NCBI GenBank assembly: GCA_903939845.1
Contig: CAJAIJ010000007.1
Location: 1 to 64,000 of the forward strand
Direction: 5' to 3'
Length of the DNA stretch: 64,000 nucleotides
DNA from: an uncultured Solirubrobacterales bacterium
Lineage (GTDB): Bacteria; Actinomycetota; Thermoleophilia; Solirubrobacterales; 70-9
The translations under genes and the position numbers were made by a program. Below, piece after piece: positions 38,318 to 46,747 of the stretch. A model generated the notes under the pieces. That model worked only from the letters and a program-made list of their open reading frames with translations. It was not told the DNA's origin and ran no database searches. Each line of letters begins with the position of its first letter. Position 1 is the stretch's first letter.

Positions 38318-39118
38318 GTGGCCGACTCGCCGACCGCCTGGCTCTGTTCCTACCCGAAGAGCGGCAGGACCTGGATGAGGTTCGCCCTGGTCGACCTGCT
38401 CGACCGCAGGCACGACCTCGGCGGGGAGTTCGACATGGAAAACATGTTCGGCCTTGTCCCGAACAGCGACGGCGAAGGAAAGACGCAGCCGTGGAAGACG
38501 CCGGAGAACTACCGGTTCCGCGACCGGTCCGACGTCCCGTTCGTCATTGCGAGCCACCTGAGATGGGAGCCGGCCTTCTCAGAGCTTCCAAACGTCTTCC
38601 TGGTTCGTAACCCGGGTGACGTGGTCGTCTCCCGCTTCCACCACATGCGCCGCCACGAAGGGAAGTTCTCGGGGTCGCTCGCCGAGTTCGTCGGTGACCG
38701 GGAATGGGGGCTTCCGGACCTTCTCGGCTACCTCGAGTCCTGGCAGCCGCACATCGGTGATCCCGGCACGACCGTCGTCACCTACGAGGCCCTGAAGGCC
38801 GATCCGGTCACGTCCTTCGGGCGACTTGTCGGGGGACTCGGCATCGAGGCTTCCCGAGAGGAACTCGAGACAGCTCTGGAGTCGGCCTCGGTGGATCGGA
38901 TGCGAAAGGTCGAGGCCAGCAGCGGAGTTGGTCAGCCGCAGGCCTACGACTTCGACGACCCCGACGCAAGGCGAGTCCGAAAGGCCAAGGTGGGAAGCTG
39001 GCGCGAGGAGATGGACGACGACACGATCGCGATGATGCTCGCCGAGATCGAGACCTCACCCGCAGTTCGGGAGATGCTCGAGAAACTGGGCATCATGCCC
39101 GGGCCCGAAGCCGTCTGA
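38318..39118 (+). CDS. Sulfotransferase, paralogue of 35635-36462
   Basis: GTG start; AWLCSYPKSGRTWMRFAL, VFLVRNPGDVVVSRFHHM; SGVGQPQAYDFDDPDARRVRKA shared with the paralogue. Confidence 0.87.
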   Translation: MADSPTAWLCSYPKSGRTWMRFALVDLLDRRHDLGGEFDMENMFGLVPNSDGEGKTQPWKTPENYRFRDRSDVPFVIASHLRWEPAFSELPNVFLVRNPGDVVVSRFHHMRRHEGKFSGSLAEFVGDREWGLPDLLGYLESWQPHIGDPGTTVVTYEALKADPVTSFGRLVGGLGIEASREELETALESASVDRMRKVEASSGVGQPQAYDFDDPDARRVRKAKVGSWREEMDDDTIAMMLAEIETSPAVREMLEKLGIMPGPEAV

Positions 39119-39123
39119 ACTGC

Positions 39124-40530
39124 TCAGGCCTGCGCCAGGGACTCGTCTTCGCCGGTCTCCTCGACGTCCAGGCCCCCTTCGCCCGGACCGGGGCCCCTGA
39201 ACATCCTCATTGCCCAGGCTGCTGCGAGCGCGAGCACGATGATTCCGGCCCCGATCAGGGCCGCCTCGGACATGCTGTCGGCAAACACCTGAAGGCCTTC
39301 ATTCAGCTCGGCCACGGGGAGAGTGGAGGAATCCGCCGGGTGCTGGATCTGCTGGTAGATCTGTTCGGCCTTGTCGGCAGCGTAGGTCGCTCCGAGCGAT
39401 CCCAGGATCAGGGCGTTGGTGATCGCACCCAGTATCAGCGAACCGACCACGTTCCCGGCCTGGGATGCGACCGTCATGGTGCCCGAGATCATTCCCCGCT
39501 GGACCGGGTCGGCGTCGGCGATCGCATGGACGTTGACCGGGGTGGTCGCGAGGTTGACGGCGATCCCGAGGACGAACATCGGAATCACGATCAGGGCATA
39601 GGACTCGACCGTCAGGGCGAACGCGATGAACCCCAGACAGACGGCAACCAGCAGGAAGCCGACGATGGTCGGTGGACGCCACCCGATCTTGTCCTTCAGA
39701 CGCCCCGAAAGAACACCACCGATCGCGATCCCGAGGATCCCGGGGAGCATCGCCAGGCCGGCCTGTATGGGGCTGAAGCCGAGCACGCTCTGGAAGTAGA
39801 TCCCGGAGTAGATGAAGACCCAGATCAAGGGGAGCCGGATCCAGAAGATGAGGAAGATCCCGGCCCTCAGCGACGGCCTCTTCAGCATCTCCATCGTGAC
39901 CAGTCGCTTCTTGTTGCGGTCGACGCCCTCCCCGGCCGATCTGAGGAAGACGTGGTTCATGATCAGGAGCGGCGCGATGATGATCGGGTTCACCAGGAAG
40001 ATCCATTCCCAGGCGACCAGGTCCACGATCGCGCCGCCGAGCAGTGGGCCGATCGCAAGGCCGACCGCGCTGACCGCGGCGTAGACGCCGAACGCCGTCC
40101 CGGTCTTGCCCTCGGGCGCGACCCTGGTCACGAGTGCCTGGATGCAGGGCATCAGGATCGCGGCGCCGATTCCCTGAACGACGCGTCCCCCGATGATCAT
40201 CGGTGCATCGGCGGCCAGCCCGCACATCAATGAACCGATCCCGAAGATGACCAGCCCGACGTTCATGCCCCTCAACTGCCCGATCCGGTCGCCGAACATC
40301 CCGCCCGGAATCAGAAGGAAGGTGAAGGAGAGAAGGTAGGCGTTGACGACCCACTGGCCCTGGGCGGGGGACAGCCCGAGATCCTCCTCGACCGTCGGCA
40401 GGGCGACCGAGATGATCGTGAGATCGATGGCAGTGACCAGGCTCGCCATTGCCAGGACGAAGATCGAGACCTTCCAGCCACGCGCCGAAAGGCCCCCGCC
40501 GCCTCCCTGGTTTGTCTCAGGCATAGCCAT
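39124..40530 (-). CDS. MFS transporter, DHA2/EmrB-QacA-like
   Basis: Multiple TM helices; MFGDRIGQLRGMNVGLVIFGIGSLMCGLA, VQGIGAAILMPC, GKTGTAFGVYAAVSAVGLAIGPLLGG. Confidence 0.92.
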   Translation of the reverse strand: MAMPETNQGGGGGLSARGWKVSIFVLAMASLVTAIDLTIISVALPTVEEDLGLSPAQGQWVVNAYLLSFTFLLIPGGMFGDRIGQLRGMNVGLVIFGIGSLMCGLAADAPMIIGGRVVQGIGAAILMPCIQALVTRVAPEGKTGTAFGVYAAVSAVGLAIGPLLGGAIVDLVAWEWIFLVNPIIIAPLLIMNHVFLRSAGEGVDRNKKRLVTMEMLKRPSLRAGIFLIFWIRLPLIWVFIYSGIYFQSVLGFSPIQAGLAMLPGILGIAIGGVLSGRLKDKIGWRPPTIVGFLLVAVCLGFIAFALTVESYALIVIPMFVLGIAVNLATTPVNVHAIADADPVQRGMISGTMTVASQAGNVVGSLILGAITNALILGSLGATYAADKAEQIYQQIQHPADSSTLPVAELNEGLQVFADSMSEAALIGAGIIVLALAAAWAMRMFRGPGPGEGGLDVEETGEDESLAQA

Positions 40531-41395
40531 CTGCGACGAGCCTATCCCCCAGCACGGCCTCCATCGCAGTCACTTCCTCGGGCGTGAGGTTTTCCTGCCA
40601 GGTCCCGGGCTTTGCGAAACGGATCTCGTGACCGGGTCCCTTCCGGTCCTGCGGGACGTTCCGGTGGGCCTCGGCCTCGACCAGATCACCGACCAGCTTC
40701 GGGTCGGCATCGAGTTCGAGGGTCTCGAGGATCGCACCCAGGTGGCGAACCGGCTCGGAGAGGAGATCCTCGTAACGGACCTTGATCCGGCGAGCGGGAT
40801 CGTGTGCGTCGTAGGCGGCCTGGACGGCCTCGGTCCGGTACTTCCAGACCGCCGCCTGCCACCGGATGAACCCGACCCGGCCTTCCTGTCCAACCGCGTA
40901 GGCGCCGTCGTTGGAGGCCCAGGTTCCCTCCCGGTAGGCGTCGAGCCAGGAGTCGACGACATCCCTGCCATCCCTGAGCAGGAAGACGAGGCGCGAGCCC
41001 GGAGTGATCGAGACCAGCTCGGAAGCCATGTGGGAGCCGCCGGGCTCCTTGATGACCACCCGCTTCGAATCTTCCCTCCAGCCCGGCTCGGAGTTATCCA
41101 ACTGATGCTCGAGCCTCTCCCGGAAGAGTCTCTCGAGTCCGGGCCTCCAGACGTGCTCGTACTCCTCATTGAAGAAGTAGTCCTTACGTTCTTCCTTGAT
41201 CTTCTTGAAGGTGGTCAGCTCAGGCGGACCGGGCGACTGCCACGCGAGCGCGATGGGCCTCCAGACCCCGAGGTGGTGACCGAGGCCGGTCTCGTCGATC
41301 CCGACCACGTCGGGGTGGTGCCGGAGCATCCTGAGCAACCAGGTCGATCCGCTTCGGGAAGATCCGAAGATCCAGGTCAGGTCGGGCGAGGCCAA
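40517..41395 (-). CDS. Sulfotransferase family protein
   Basis: WIFGSSRSGSTWLLRML 5'-PSB loop; RLVFLLRDGRDVVDSWLDA; overlaps the MFS gene start. Confidence 0.86.
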   Translation of the reverse strand: MASPDLTWIFGSSRSGSTWLLRMLRHHPDVVGIDETGLGHHLGVWRPIALAWQSPGPPELTTFKKIKEERKDYFFNEEYEHVWRPGLERLFRERLEHQLDNSEPGWREDSKRVVIKEPGGSHMASELVSITPGSRLVFLLRDGRDVVDSWLDAYREGTWASNDGAYAVGQEGRVGFIRWQAAVWKYRTEAVQAAYDAHDPARRIKVRYEDLLSEPVRHLGAILETLELDADPKLVGDLVEAEAHRNVPQDRKGPGHEIRFAKPGTWQENLTPEEVTAMEAVLGDRLVADGYA

Positions 41396-41477
41396 GGCGG
41401 GAGGATCCTACCCCGAAATCACCGGCCCCGTGCGGGCCGGACATTCGGGCCTCCCGGTCGGTGAGGGAGGCAATACG

Positions 41478-41496
41478 CCCTGCCGCTTCGGCAGGG
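41478..41496 (-). terminator. Hairpin downstream of tRNA-Pro
   Basis: Perfect CCCTGCCG-CTT-CGGCAGGG; no strong U-tract. Confidence 0.5.
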
Positions 41497-41505
41497 ACTC
41501 GATAA

Positions 41506-41579
41506 TCGGGGCGCCCGGATTTGAACCGGGGACCTCACCGTCCCGAACGGTGCGCGCTACCAAGCTGCGCCACGCCCCG
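41506..41579 (-). tRNA. tRNA-Pro (anticodon CGG)
   Basis: Minus-strand cloverleaf CGGGGCG TG GCGC AGCTTGGTA GCGC G CACCG TTCGGGA CGGTG AGGTC CCCGG TTCAAAT CCGGG CGCCCCG A. Confidence 0.95.
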
Positions 41580-41592
41580 AGAGATCCGGACC

Positions 41593-42339
41593 CTACCGGA
41601 CGGTATTGATCGCCTGTCGGACCGTTGCGAGGTCGGGCGAGTCCTGGAGGACCTTGGTTCCGGACTGCCCGGCCACGACCATGGCTGGGGCGGCCCTCAG
41701 CCCCAGGTCGATCGCGACCTTGTCGTAGTCCTCGAGCCGCTGGGTCACCTCGCTGTCGGGCTCCAGGCCGGCTCTGTAGTCACGGCGCCAGATCGGGAGC
41801 TCCACTCGTTCGATCGCCTCGGCCAGCAACGCCAGGAACTCTTCGTCGATCCCGTCCTTCTCGGCGAGGTCGAGGTTCTGGGTCATCAACCAGGCGTAGT
41901 TCCAGCCGGCGTCCTGTGCGGCAGCGGCCTCGATCCCGAAGAAGCTCAGCTGGGTCGCGTTCCGGGTGAGGGACCGGTTGCGGAGCAGGAGTTTGACCTC
42001 TCCCTGCCGGGCTTCTTCATTGGCAAGCGGTGCCACCACCTCGACGAAGTCCTCTGCGGCCCCGACGCTCTGGACGTCGGTGAAGACCTGAATCTGGACG
42101 GGGGCATCCTCTTTTCCGAGCCGATCCCCGAGTTGCCTCACCCCGCCGAAGATCCGCTGGCCGTCGTTGACCCCGGAAATCCGGGTGTACTCGTCGCCCG
42201 GCTCCCTGGTCGAGATCCCGGCGATCGCGATCAGGAGCGCCCCGGCTCCGATTGCAAGCAGGATGATCACCCGCAGGCGCCCGGGCCGAATTCCGGCCGA
42301 AGTCCCGTTCGGGGATCCGTTCGATCCCTTCTTGCTCAT
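41593..42339 (-). CDS. Membrane-anchored DsbA-like thioredoxin-fold protein lacking CxxC
   Basis: N-terminal TM; GKEDAPVQIQVFTDVQSVGAAEDF resembles DsbA_4-type entry with the CxxC position occupied by SVGA. Confidence 0.65.
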   Translation of the reverse strand: MSKKGSNGSPNGTSAGIRPGRLRVIILLAIGAGALLIAIAGISTREPGDEYTRISGVNDGQRIFGGVRQLGDRLGKEDAPVQIQVFTDVQSVGAAEDFVEVVAPLANEEARQGEVKLLLRNRSLTRNATQLSFFGIEAAAAQDAGWNYAWLMTQNLDLAEKDGIDEEFLALLAEAIERVELPIWRRDYRAGLEPDSEVTQRLEDYDKVAIDLGLRAAPAMVVAGQSGTKVLQDSPDLATVRQAINTVR

Positions 42340-42608
42340 CCCGCCACCGACTTGTAATAACGCACCGCCAGGCCGGTCAAGAGCGTCCGAAAGGCCTCCT
42401 CGATGTCTACCCCCTCCTCGCTGGACCAGGCCCTGAGTCCCCTCTCCTCGATCTCGATGCTGCGGGCGATCAACTCATCCACCAGCTCGGGGTTGGTATC
42501 GGAAAACCAGGCCCCCATCGAGTAGAGGTCTGTGTCCATCAGGGACTCGATGAACGAGTCGCCGGCTTCGGAGTCGGGTGCTGGTTCGGGCTCGGCCACT
42601 TTCGACAT
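42336..42608 (-). CDS. Small acidic hypothetical protein (90 aa)
   Basis: Overlaps the downstream ORF start by 4 bp (ATGA); start MSKVAEPEP. Confidence 0.6.
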   Translation of the reverse strand: MSKVAEPEPAPDSEAGDSFIESLMDTDLYSMGAWFSDTNPELVDELIARSIEIEERGLRAWSSEEGVDIEEAFRTLLTGLAVRYYKSVAG

Positions 42609-42674
42609 CCTACGACCACCGGGACCCCGTCCGGCACCGTGGGAAACCCCGGGAGATCGCTGTATCGTCACGTC

Positions 42675-43436
42675 ATGGCTTCGCGCGACGCGATCATCGC
42701 CTTCTGCGACGACCTCCTCGAAGTCTCCGCGTTCGGGGACTGGTGCCCCAACGGCCTCCAGGTTCCGGGGGCGGATGAGGTCGGGAAGGTCGCGACTGCG
42801 GTCTCGGCGCACCAGGCCTCGATCGAGGCCGCGATCGAGAGCGGTGCGGAGATGCTGATCACCCACCACGGGCTGTTCTGGGACTTCCACGAAAGGGCGC
42901 TGACGGAAGCGATGGCGTCGCGACTTCGGACCGCACTCATTGCCGACCTCTCCCTGGTCGGCTACCACCTGCCGCTGGACGCCCACCCCGGAATCGGGAA
43001 CAACGCGGTCCTCTGCACCGAGCTCGGTCTGAAACCGGCCCCGGAGAGGATGGGCGAGGCCAAGGGGAGTCGGGTCGGCGTCGTCGGCATCTCCGACCCC
43101 CCGATCCCGGCAGCGGAGCTGTTCGATCGGGTCCGAAAGGTGACGGACCGCGAGCCGCTGGTCTTCGATTCCGGCCCCTCTGAGGTGGCCAGAGTCGGGA
43201 TCGTGAGCGGCGCGGCGGCGTCCTCGATCCACGAGGCGATCGCCCTCGACCTCGATGCCTTCATCACCGGGGAGCCGGCCGAACATGTGATGGCCGACTC
43301 CACCGAAGGCCTAATACACTTCATCGCGGCCGGTCATTACGCGACCGAAGTGGGCGGCATCAAGAGTCTTGGTGAAGCGGTCGCGGGGGAGTTCGGGGTC
43401 GAAACTGAGTTTCTCGACATCCCGAATCCGATTTGA
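42675..43436 (+). CDS. Nif3-like dinuclear metal centre hexameric protein
   Basis: DWCPNGLQVPG, MLITHHGLFW, YHLPLDAHPGIGNNAVL, GHYATEVGG. Confidence 0.93.
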   Translation: MASRDAIIAFCDDLLEVSAFGDWCPNGLQVPGADEVGKVATAVSAHQASIEAAIESGAEMLITHHGLFWDFHERALTEAMASRLRTALIADLSLVGYHLPLDAHPGIGNNAVLCTELGLKPAPERMGEAKGSRVGVVGISDPPIPAAELFDRVRKVTDREPLVFDSGPSEVARVGIVSGAAASSIHEAIALDLDAFITGEPAEHVMADSTEGLIHFIAAGHYATEVGGIKSLGEAVAGEFGVETEFLDIPNPI

Positions 43437-43476
43437 GGCATGGAATCCAGAAGATCGACGGAAAGGGAAGACTGAA

Positions 43477-45255
43477 ATGAGTGAGACCACCGGCACGCTG
43501 GCAGGGCTTCTTTCGGCCGCAGCAGCCGACCACGGCACGGCAGACGCCTTCATGTGGAAGAACGGCGCCGGCTCCTGGGTAACGGCCTCTTATGCGGACG
43601 TTGATTCCAGGGTGGACGCGCTCGCGCTCGGCCTGATCGATCTCGGCCTCGAAGCCGGCGACAAGGTCGCGATCATCGGCAACACCCGCCCGGAGTGGAC
43701 GATCTCCGACCTGGCCGCGATGTCGGCCGGTGCGACCGTGGTGCCGATCTACCAGACCAACTCCCCCACGGAGTGTCATTACGTCCTCGAACACTCCGAA
43801 TCCCGCTTCGTGATCGTCGAGAACGAGGCACAGATGGACAAGATCCGTGAGATCCGGGACCGCCTGCCCAACCTCGAGCACGTGATCATCATGCTCGGCA
43901 CGACCGACGGCGCCACCTCGATGGACGAACTCGAGGCAAAGGGTGCCGGGATGGATCGGGCAGCCCTCGTGTCCAGGCGAGAGGCCGTGACGCCTGATGT
44001 TCTCTGCAAGATCGTCTACACGTCGGGAACGACCGGCCCGCCGAAGGGCTGCATGATCAGCCACGGGAACTACCGGTCGATGCTCGACATGGCCGATGAG
44101 GTCAGCATCCTCGGCACCGGCGAGAAGACCTACCTCTATCTCCCGCTGGCACATGTCTTCGCCCTGCTGCTCCAGTACGGCGTCCTGGACGTCGGCGGGT
44201 GTCTTGCCTACTGGGAGTGCGACCAGACCAAGATCGTCCCGAACCTCTCCGAGGTCAAGCCCGAGAACTTCCCCTCGGTGCCCCGGATCTTCGAGAAGGT
44301 CCATGACGCCGCCCGGGCCAGCGCGACCGAATCCGGAGGCCTGAAGGCGAAGATCTTCGACTGGGCGATCGGCGTAGGCGCCAAGTACGACGAGACCGTC
44401 AAGGCCGGCAGGAAGCCGGGGCTCCTGCTCGAGAAGAAGCACGGCCTGGCCGACAAGCTCGTGCTCTCCAAGGTCAGGGACATCTTCGGCGGGAACGTCA
44501 AGCTCGCCCTGACGGGCGCGGCCCCGATCGACCCCGAGATCATCCGCTTCTTCCACGCGGCCGGAGTGCCGGTGTACGAAGCCTGGGGGATGACCGAGAC
44601 CTCGACCGGTGGCTCCACCAACCTCCCCGGCGCCTCGAAGGTCGGCTCGGTCGGCCGTGCTCTCCCGGGTGTCGAGCTGAAGCTGTCCGACCAGGGCGAG
44701 CTCCTGGTCAAGGGTCCGAACGTCTTCAAGGGCTACTACAAGAACCAGGAAGCGACCGACGAGACGGTCCGGGACGGCTGGCTCCACACCGGTGACATCG
44801 CCACGATCGACGACGATGGCTACGTCAGCATCACCGGCCGGATCAAGGAGATCATCATCACGGCCGGCGGCAAGAACATCACTCCGGTCAACATCGAGGC
44901 CGAGATCAAGCGCCACCCGCTGGTTGCCCAGTGCGTCGTGATCGGTGATCGTCGTCCCTACCTGGTCGCCCTCGTCACGCTCGATCCCGAGGCCCTCTCG
45001 GCATACGCGGCGAAGAACCAGAAGCTCGACGAGATCGATGAGCTGTACATGGATCCCGCGATCAAGAAGTCGATCGACGACCATCTGGCCGAGGTCAACC
45101 AGAACCTCGCCCCGGTCCAGCAGGTCAAGAAGATCACGATCCTGCCGAAGGATCTGAGCCAGGAGGGCGGCGAGCTGACTCCGACTCTGAAGCTCAAGCG
45201 TCCGGTCATCGCCGAGAAGTACTCGGCCGAGATCGACGAGCTCTACGCGAAGTAG
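43477..45255 (+). CDS. fadD: Long-chain acyl-CoA synthetase (AMP-dependent)
   Basis: YTSGTTGPPKGCMISHGNY, AWGMTETSTGG, DGWLHTGDIATIDDDGYVSITGRIKEIIITAGGKNI. Confidence 0.95.
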   Translation: MSETTGTLAGLLSAAAADHGTADAFMWKNGAGSWVTASYADVDSRVDALALGLIDLGLEAGDKVAIIGNTRPEWTISDLAAMSAGATVVPIYQTNSPTECHYVLEHSESRFVIVENEAQMDKIREIRDRLPNLEHVIIMLGTTDGATSMDELEAKGAGMDRAALVSRREAVTPDVLCKIVYTSGTTGPPKGCMISHGNYRSMLDMADEVSILGTGEKTYLYLPLAHVFALLLQYGVLDVGGCLAYWECDQTKIVPNLSEVKPENFPSVPRIFEKVHDAARASATESGGLKAKIFDWAIGVGAKYDETVKAGRKPGLLLEKKHGLADKLVLSKVRDIFGGNVKLALTGAAPIDPEIIRFFHAAGVPVYEAWGMTETSTGGSTNLPGASKVGSVGRALPGVELKLSDQGELLVKGPNVFKGYYKNQEATDETVRDGWLHTGDIATIDDDGYVSITGRIKEIIITAGGKNITPVNIEAEIKRHPLVAQCVVIGDRRPYLVALVTLDPEALSAYAAKNQKLDEIDELYMDPAIKKSIDDHLAEVNQNLAPVQQVKKITILPKDLSQEGGELTPTLKLKRPVIAEKYSAEIDELYAK

Positions 45256-45269
45256 GAGTCAGGCCGAAC

Positions 45270-45293
45270 GGCGCGTCCCGCAAGGGGCGCGCC
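45270..45293. terminator. Bidirectional hairpin between convergent fadD and patatin genes
   Basis: GGCGCGTCCC-GCAA-GGGGCGCGCC, 10-bp stem with one T.G wobble. Confidence 0.6.
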
Positions 45294-45296
45294 CGG

Positions 45297-46589
45297 TCAG
45301 CCCCGCCCCGAGCCTGCCCGGCCGGTCTCGTCGCCGCTTGCGGCGCCGGTCTGCCTGAGCAGGGAGCCCGTGGTCTGGTCGAAGATCCGGCGCCAGACAG
45401 AGGCCTCGGAGGCCTCCTGTTCCTTGACCTTCCTGACCACTTTGCGCAGCCGGGTGGCCGAGATTTCGAGACCGTGCTTCTCCGTGATCGCCTTGAACTC
45501 GTCGTAGTCCTTCGCGAGGCGAGCCGTGATCGACTCGAAGCCGTGGCCCGCGATCTCGAGCCGTCGTGAGTAATCCATGATCGAGGTGCCGAACATCAAC
45601 TCGTCGTCGAGTTCGGGCTCGATCAGGAGGATGTCCACGCCGGGATACTTCTCCTTCCAGACCTCGACCGCCCTGTGGAGCCGGTTGTGGAGCAGCAGCC
45701 TGAAGGTCTGATTGCCGATCGCCGGCAGGCCCATGTCGGCAATCCGTCTGACCCGGTTGCCGGCCACCGTCTCGATTCCTCCGGCCCGATCCCCGATGTA
45801 GGGGACCAGGGGGTTGACCACGACGATGAACTCGGCGCCCCGCTCTACGGCTACGTCGACGTTGGTGGTCGAGTGGATCCCGCCATCGATCAGCGAACGG
45901 CCATTGACCTCGACCGGCTCGTAGACCATCGGCAGGGCGGTCGAGCACTCGACCGCCTTCGAGACCGGAACGTCGGCCCACTCGGTCCCCTCTTCCCCGA
46001 GAACGATCCTCTCGCCGGAGTCGAGGTCGGTCGCGGTGATGAACAGGTCCTTCTCGACCGCCCGGAAGTCATCGGTGATTCCCTGGGTGGCGAGTGCCTC
46101 CTTCACATAGGCCCCTATCCCTTCGTTCGAGTAGAGACCGTTCGGGAGGTGCTCGGCAAGGCCCCAGCCGACATCGATCACCGAAATGTCACGGAATCTC
46201 GGAAGCATGCTCCGAGCCATCCCGGCAACGTGGAAGGGAAGCGAGACGGTTCGCCGTGCGAACTCGGTCAGGCTGGGCTTGAGCATCGTGTCCTGTGTCA
46301 TCCGATCGATCGGGGCGTCCTCGTCGTCGGTCAGGACGCGCATCATCTCGTCCGGAGTCACGCCGGCCGCCAGCATCGAGCCGACGAACGATCCGGCGCT
46401 GGTCCCGACGAACATGTCGAAGTCGTTCACTCCGGCATTGACCGCCAGCAGGTCGAGTGCCCTCAACGCTCCGATCTCGTAGACCCCGCCGGTGAACCCG
46501 CCGCCGCCGAGCACGAGTGCCGTCTTGGACGGCCTCTTCGCCTGCTTCGACCTCCTGCCCTTGCGGTCGATGTCGACTACTTTCCCCAT
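45297..46589 (-). CDS. Patatin-like phospholipase family protein
   Basis: LVLGGGGFTGGVYEIGALRAL, VGTSAGSFVGS, LIDGGIHSTTN. Confidence 0.9.
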   Translation of the reverse strand: MGKVVDIDRKGRRSKQAKRPSKTALVLGGGGFTGGVYEIGALRALDLLAVNAGVNDFDMFVGTSAGSFVGSMLAAGVTPDEMMRVLTDDEDAPIDRMTQDTMLKPSLTEFARRTVSLPFHVAGMARSMLPRFRDISVIDVGWGLAEHLPNGLYSNEGIGAYVKEALATQGITDDFRAVEKDLFITATDLDSGERIVLGEEGTEWADVPVSKAVECSTALPMVYEPVEVNGRSLIDGGIHSTTNVDVAVERGAEFIVVVNPLVPYIGDRAGGIETVAGNRVRRIADMGLPAIGNQTFRLLLHNRLHRAVEVWKEKYPGVDILLIEPELDDELMFGTSIMDYSRRLEIAGHGFESITARLAKDYDEFKAITEKHGLEISATRLRKVVRKVKEQEASEASVWRRIFDQTTGSLLRQTGAASGDETGRAGSGRG

Positions 46590-46747
46590 GTGTCAAGTAT
46601 GGCACCGGCCGATGACGGGGCAGCCCGATAAAACCTGCTCCCGGGTGCGAAATCGACGGTGGGGATACTCCCGAAGGCGGGGAAAGGGGAGATTCCGGAA
46701 CTCCCGCTACCGGGAGTACGGGCCGATGACAGGTAGCGTGTATCGGG

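Noticed and set aside
43360-45084. 574-aa minus-strand ORF
   Set aside because: Antisense shadow of the acyl-CoA synthetase gene; no domain motifs
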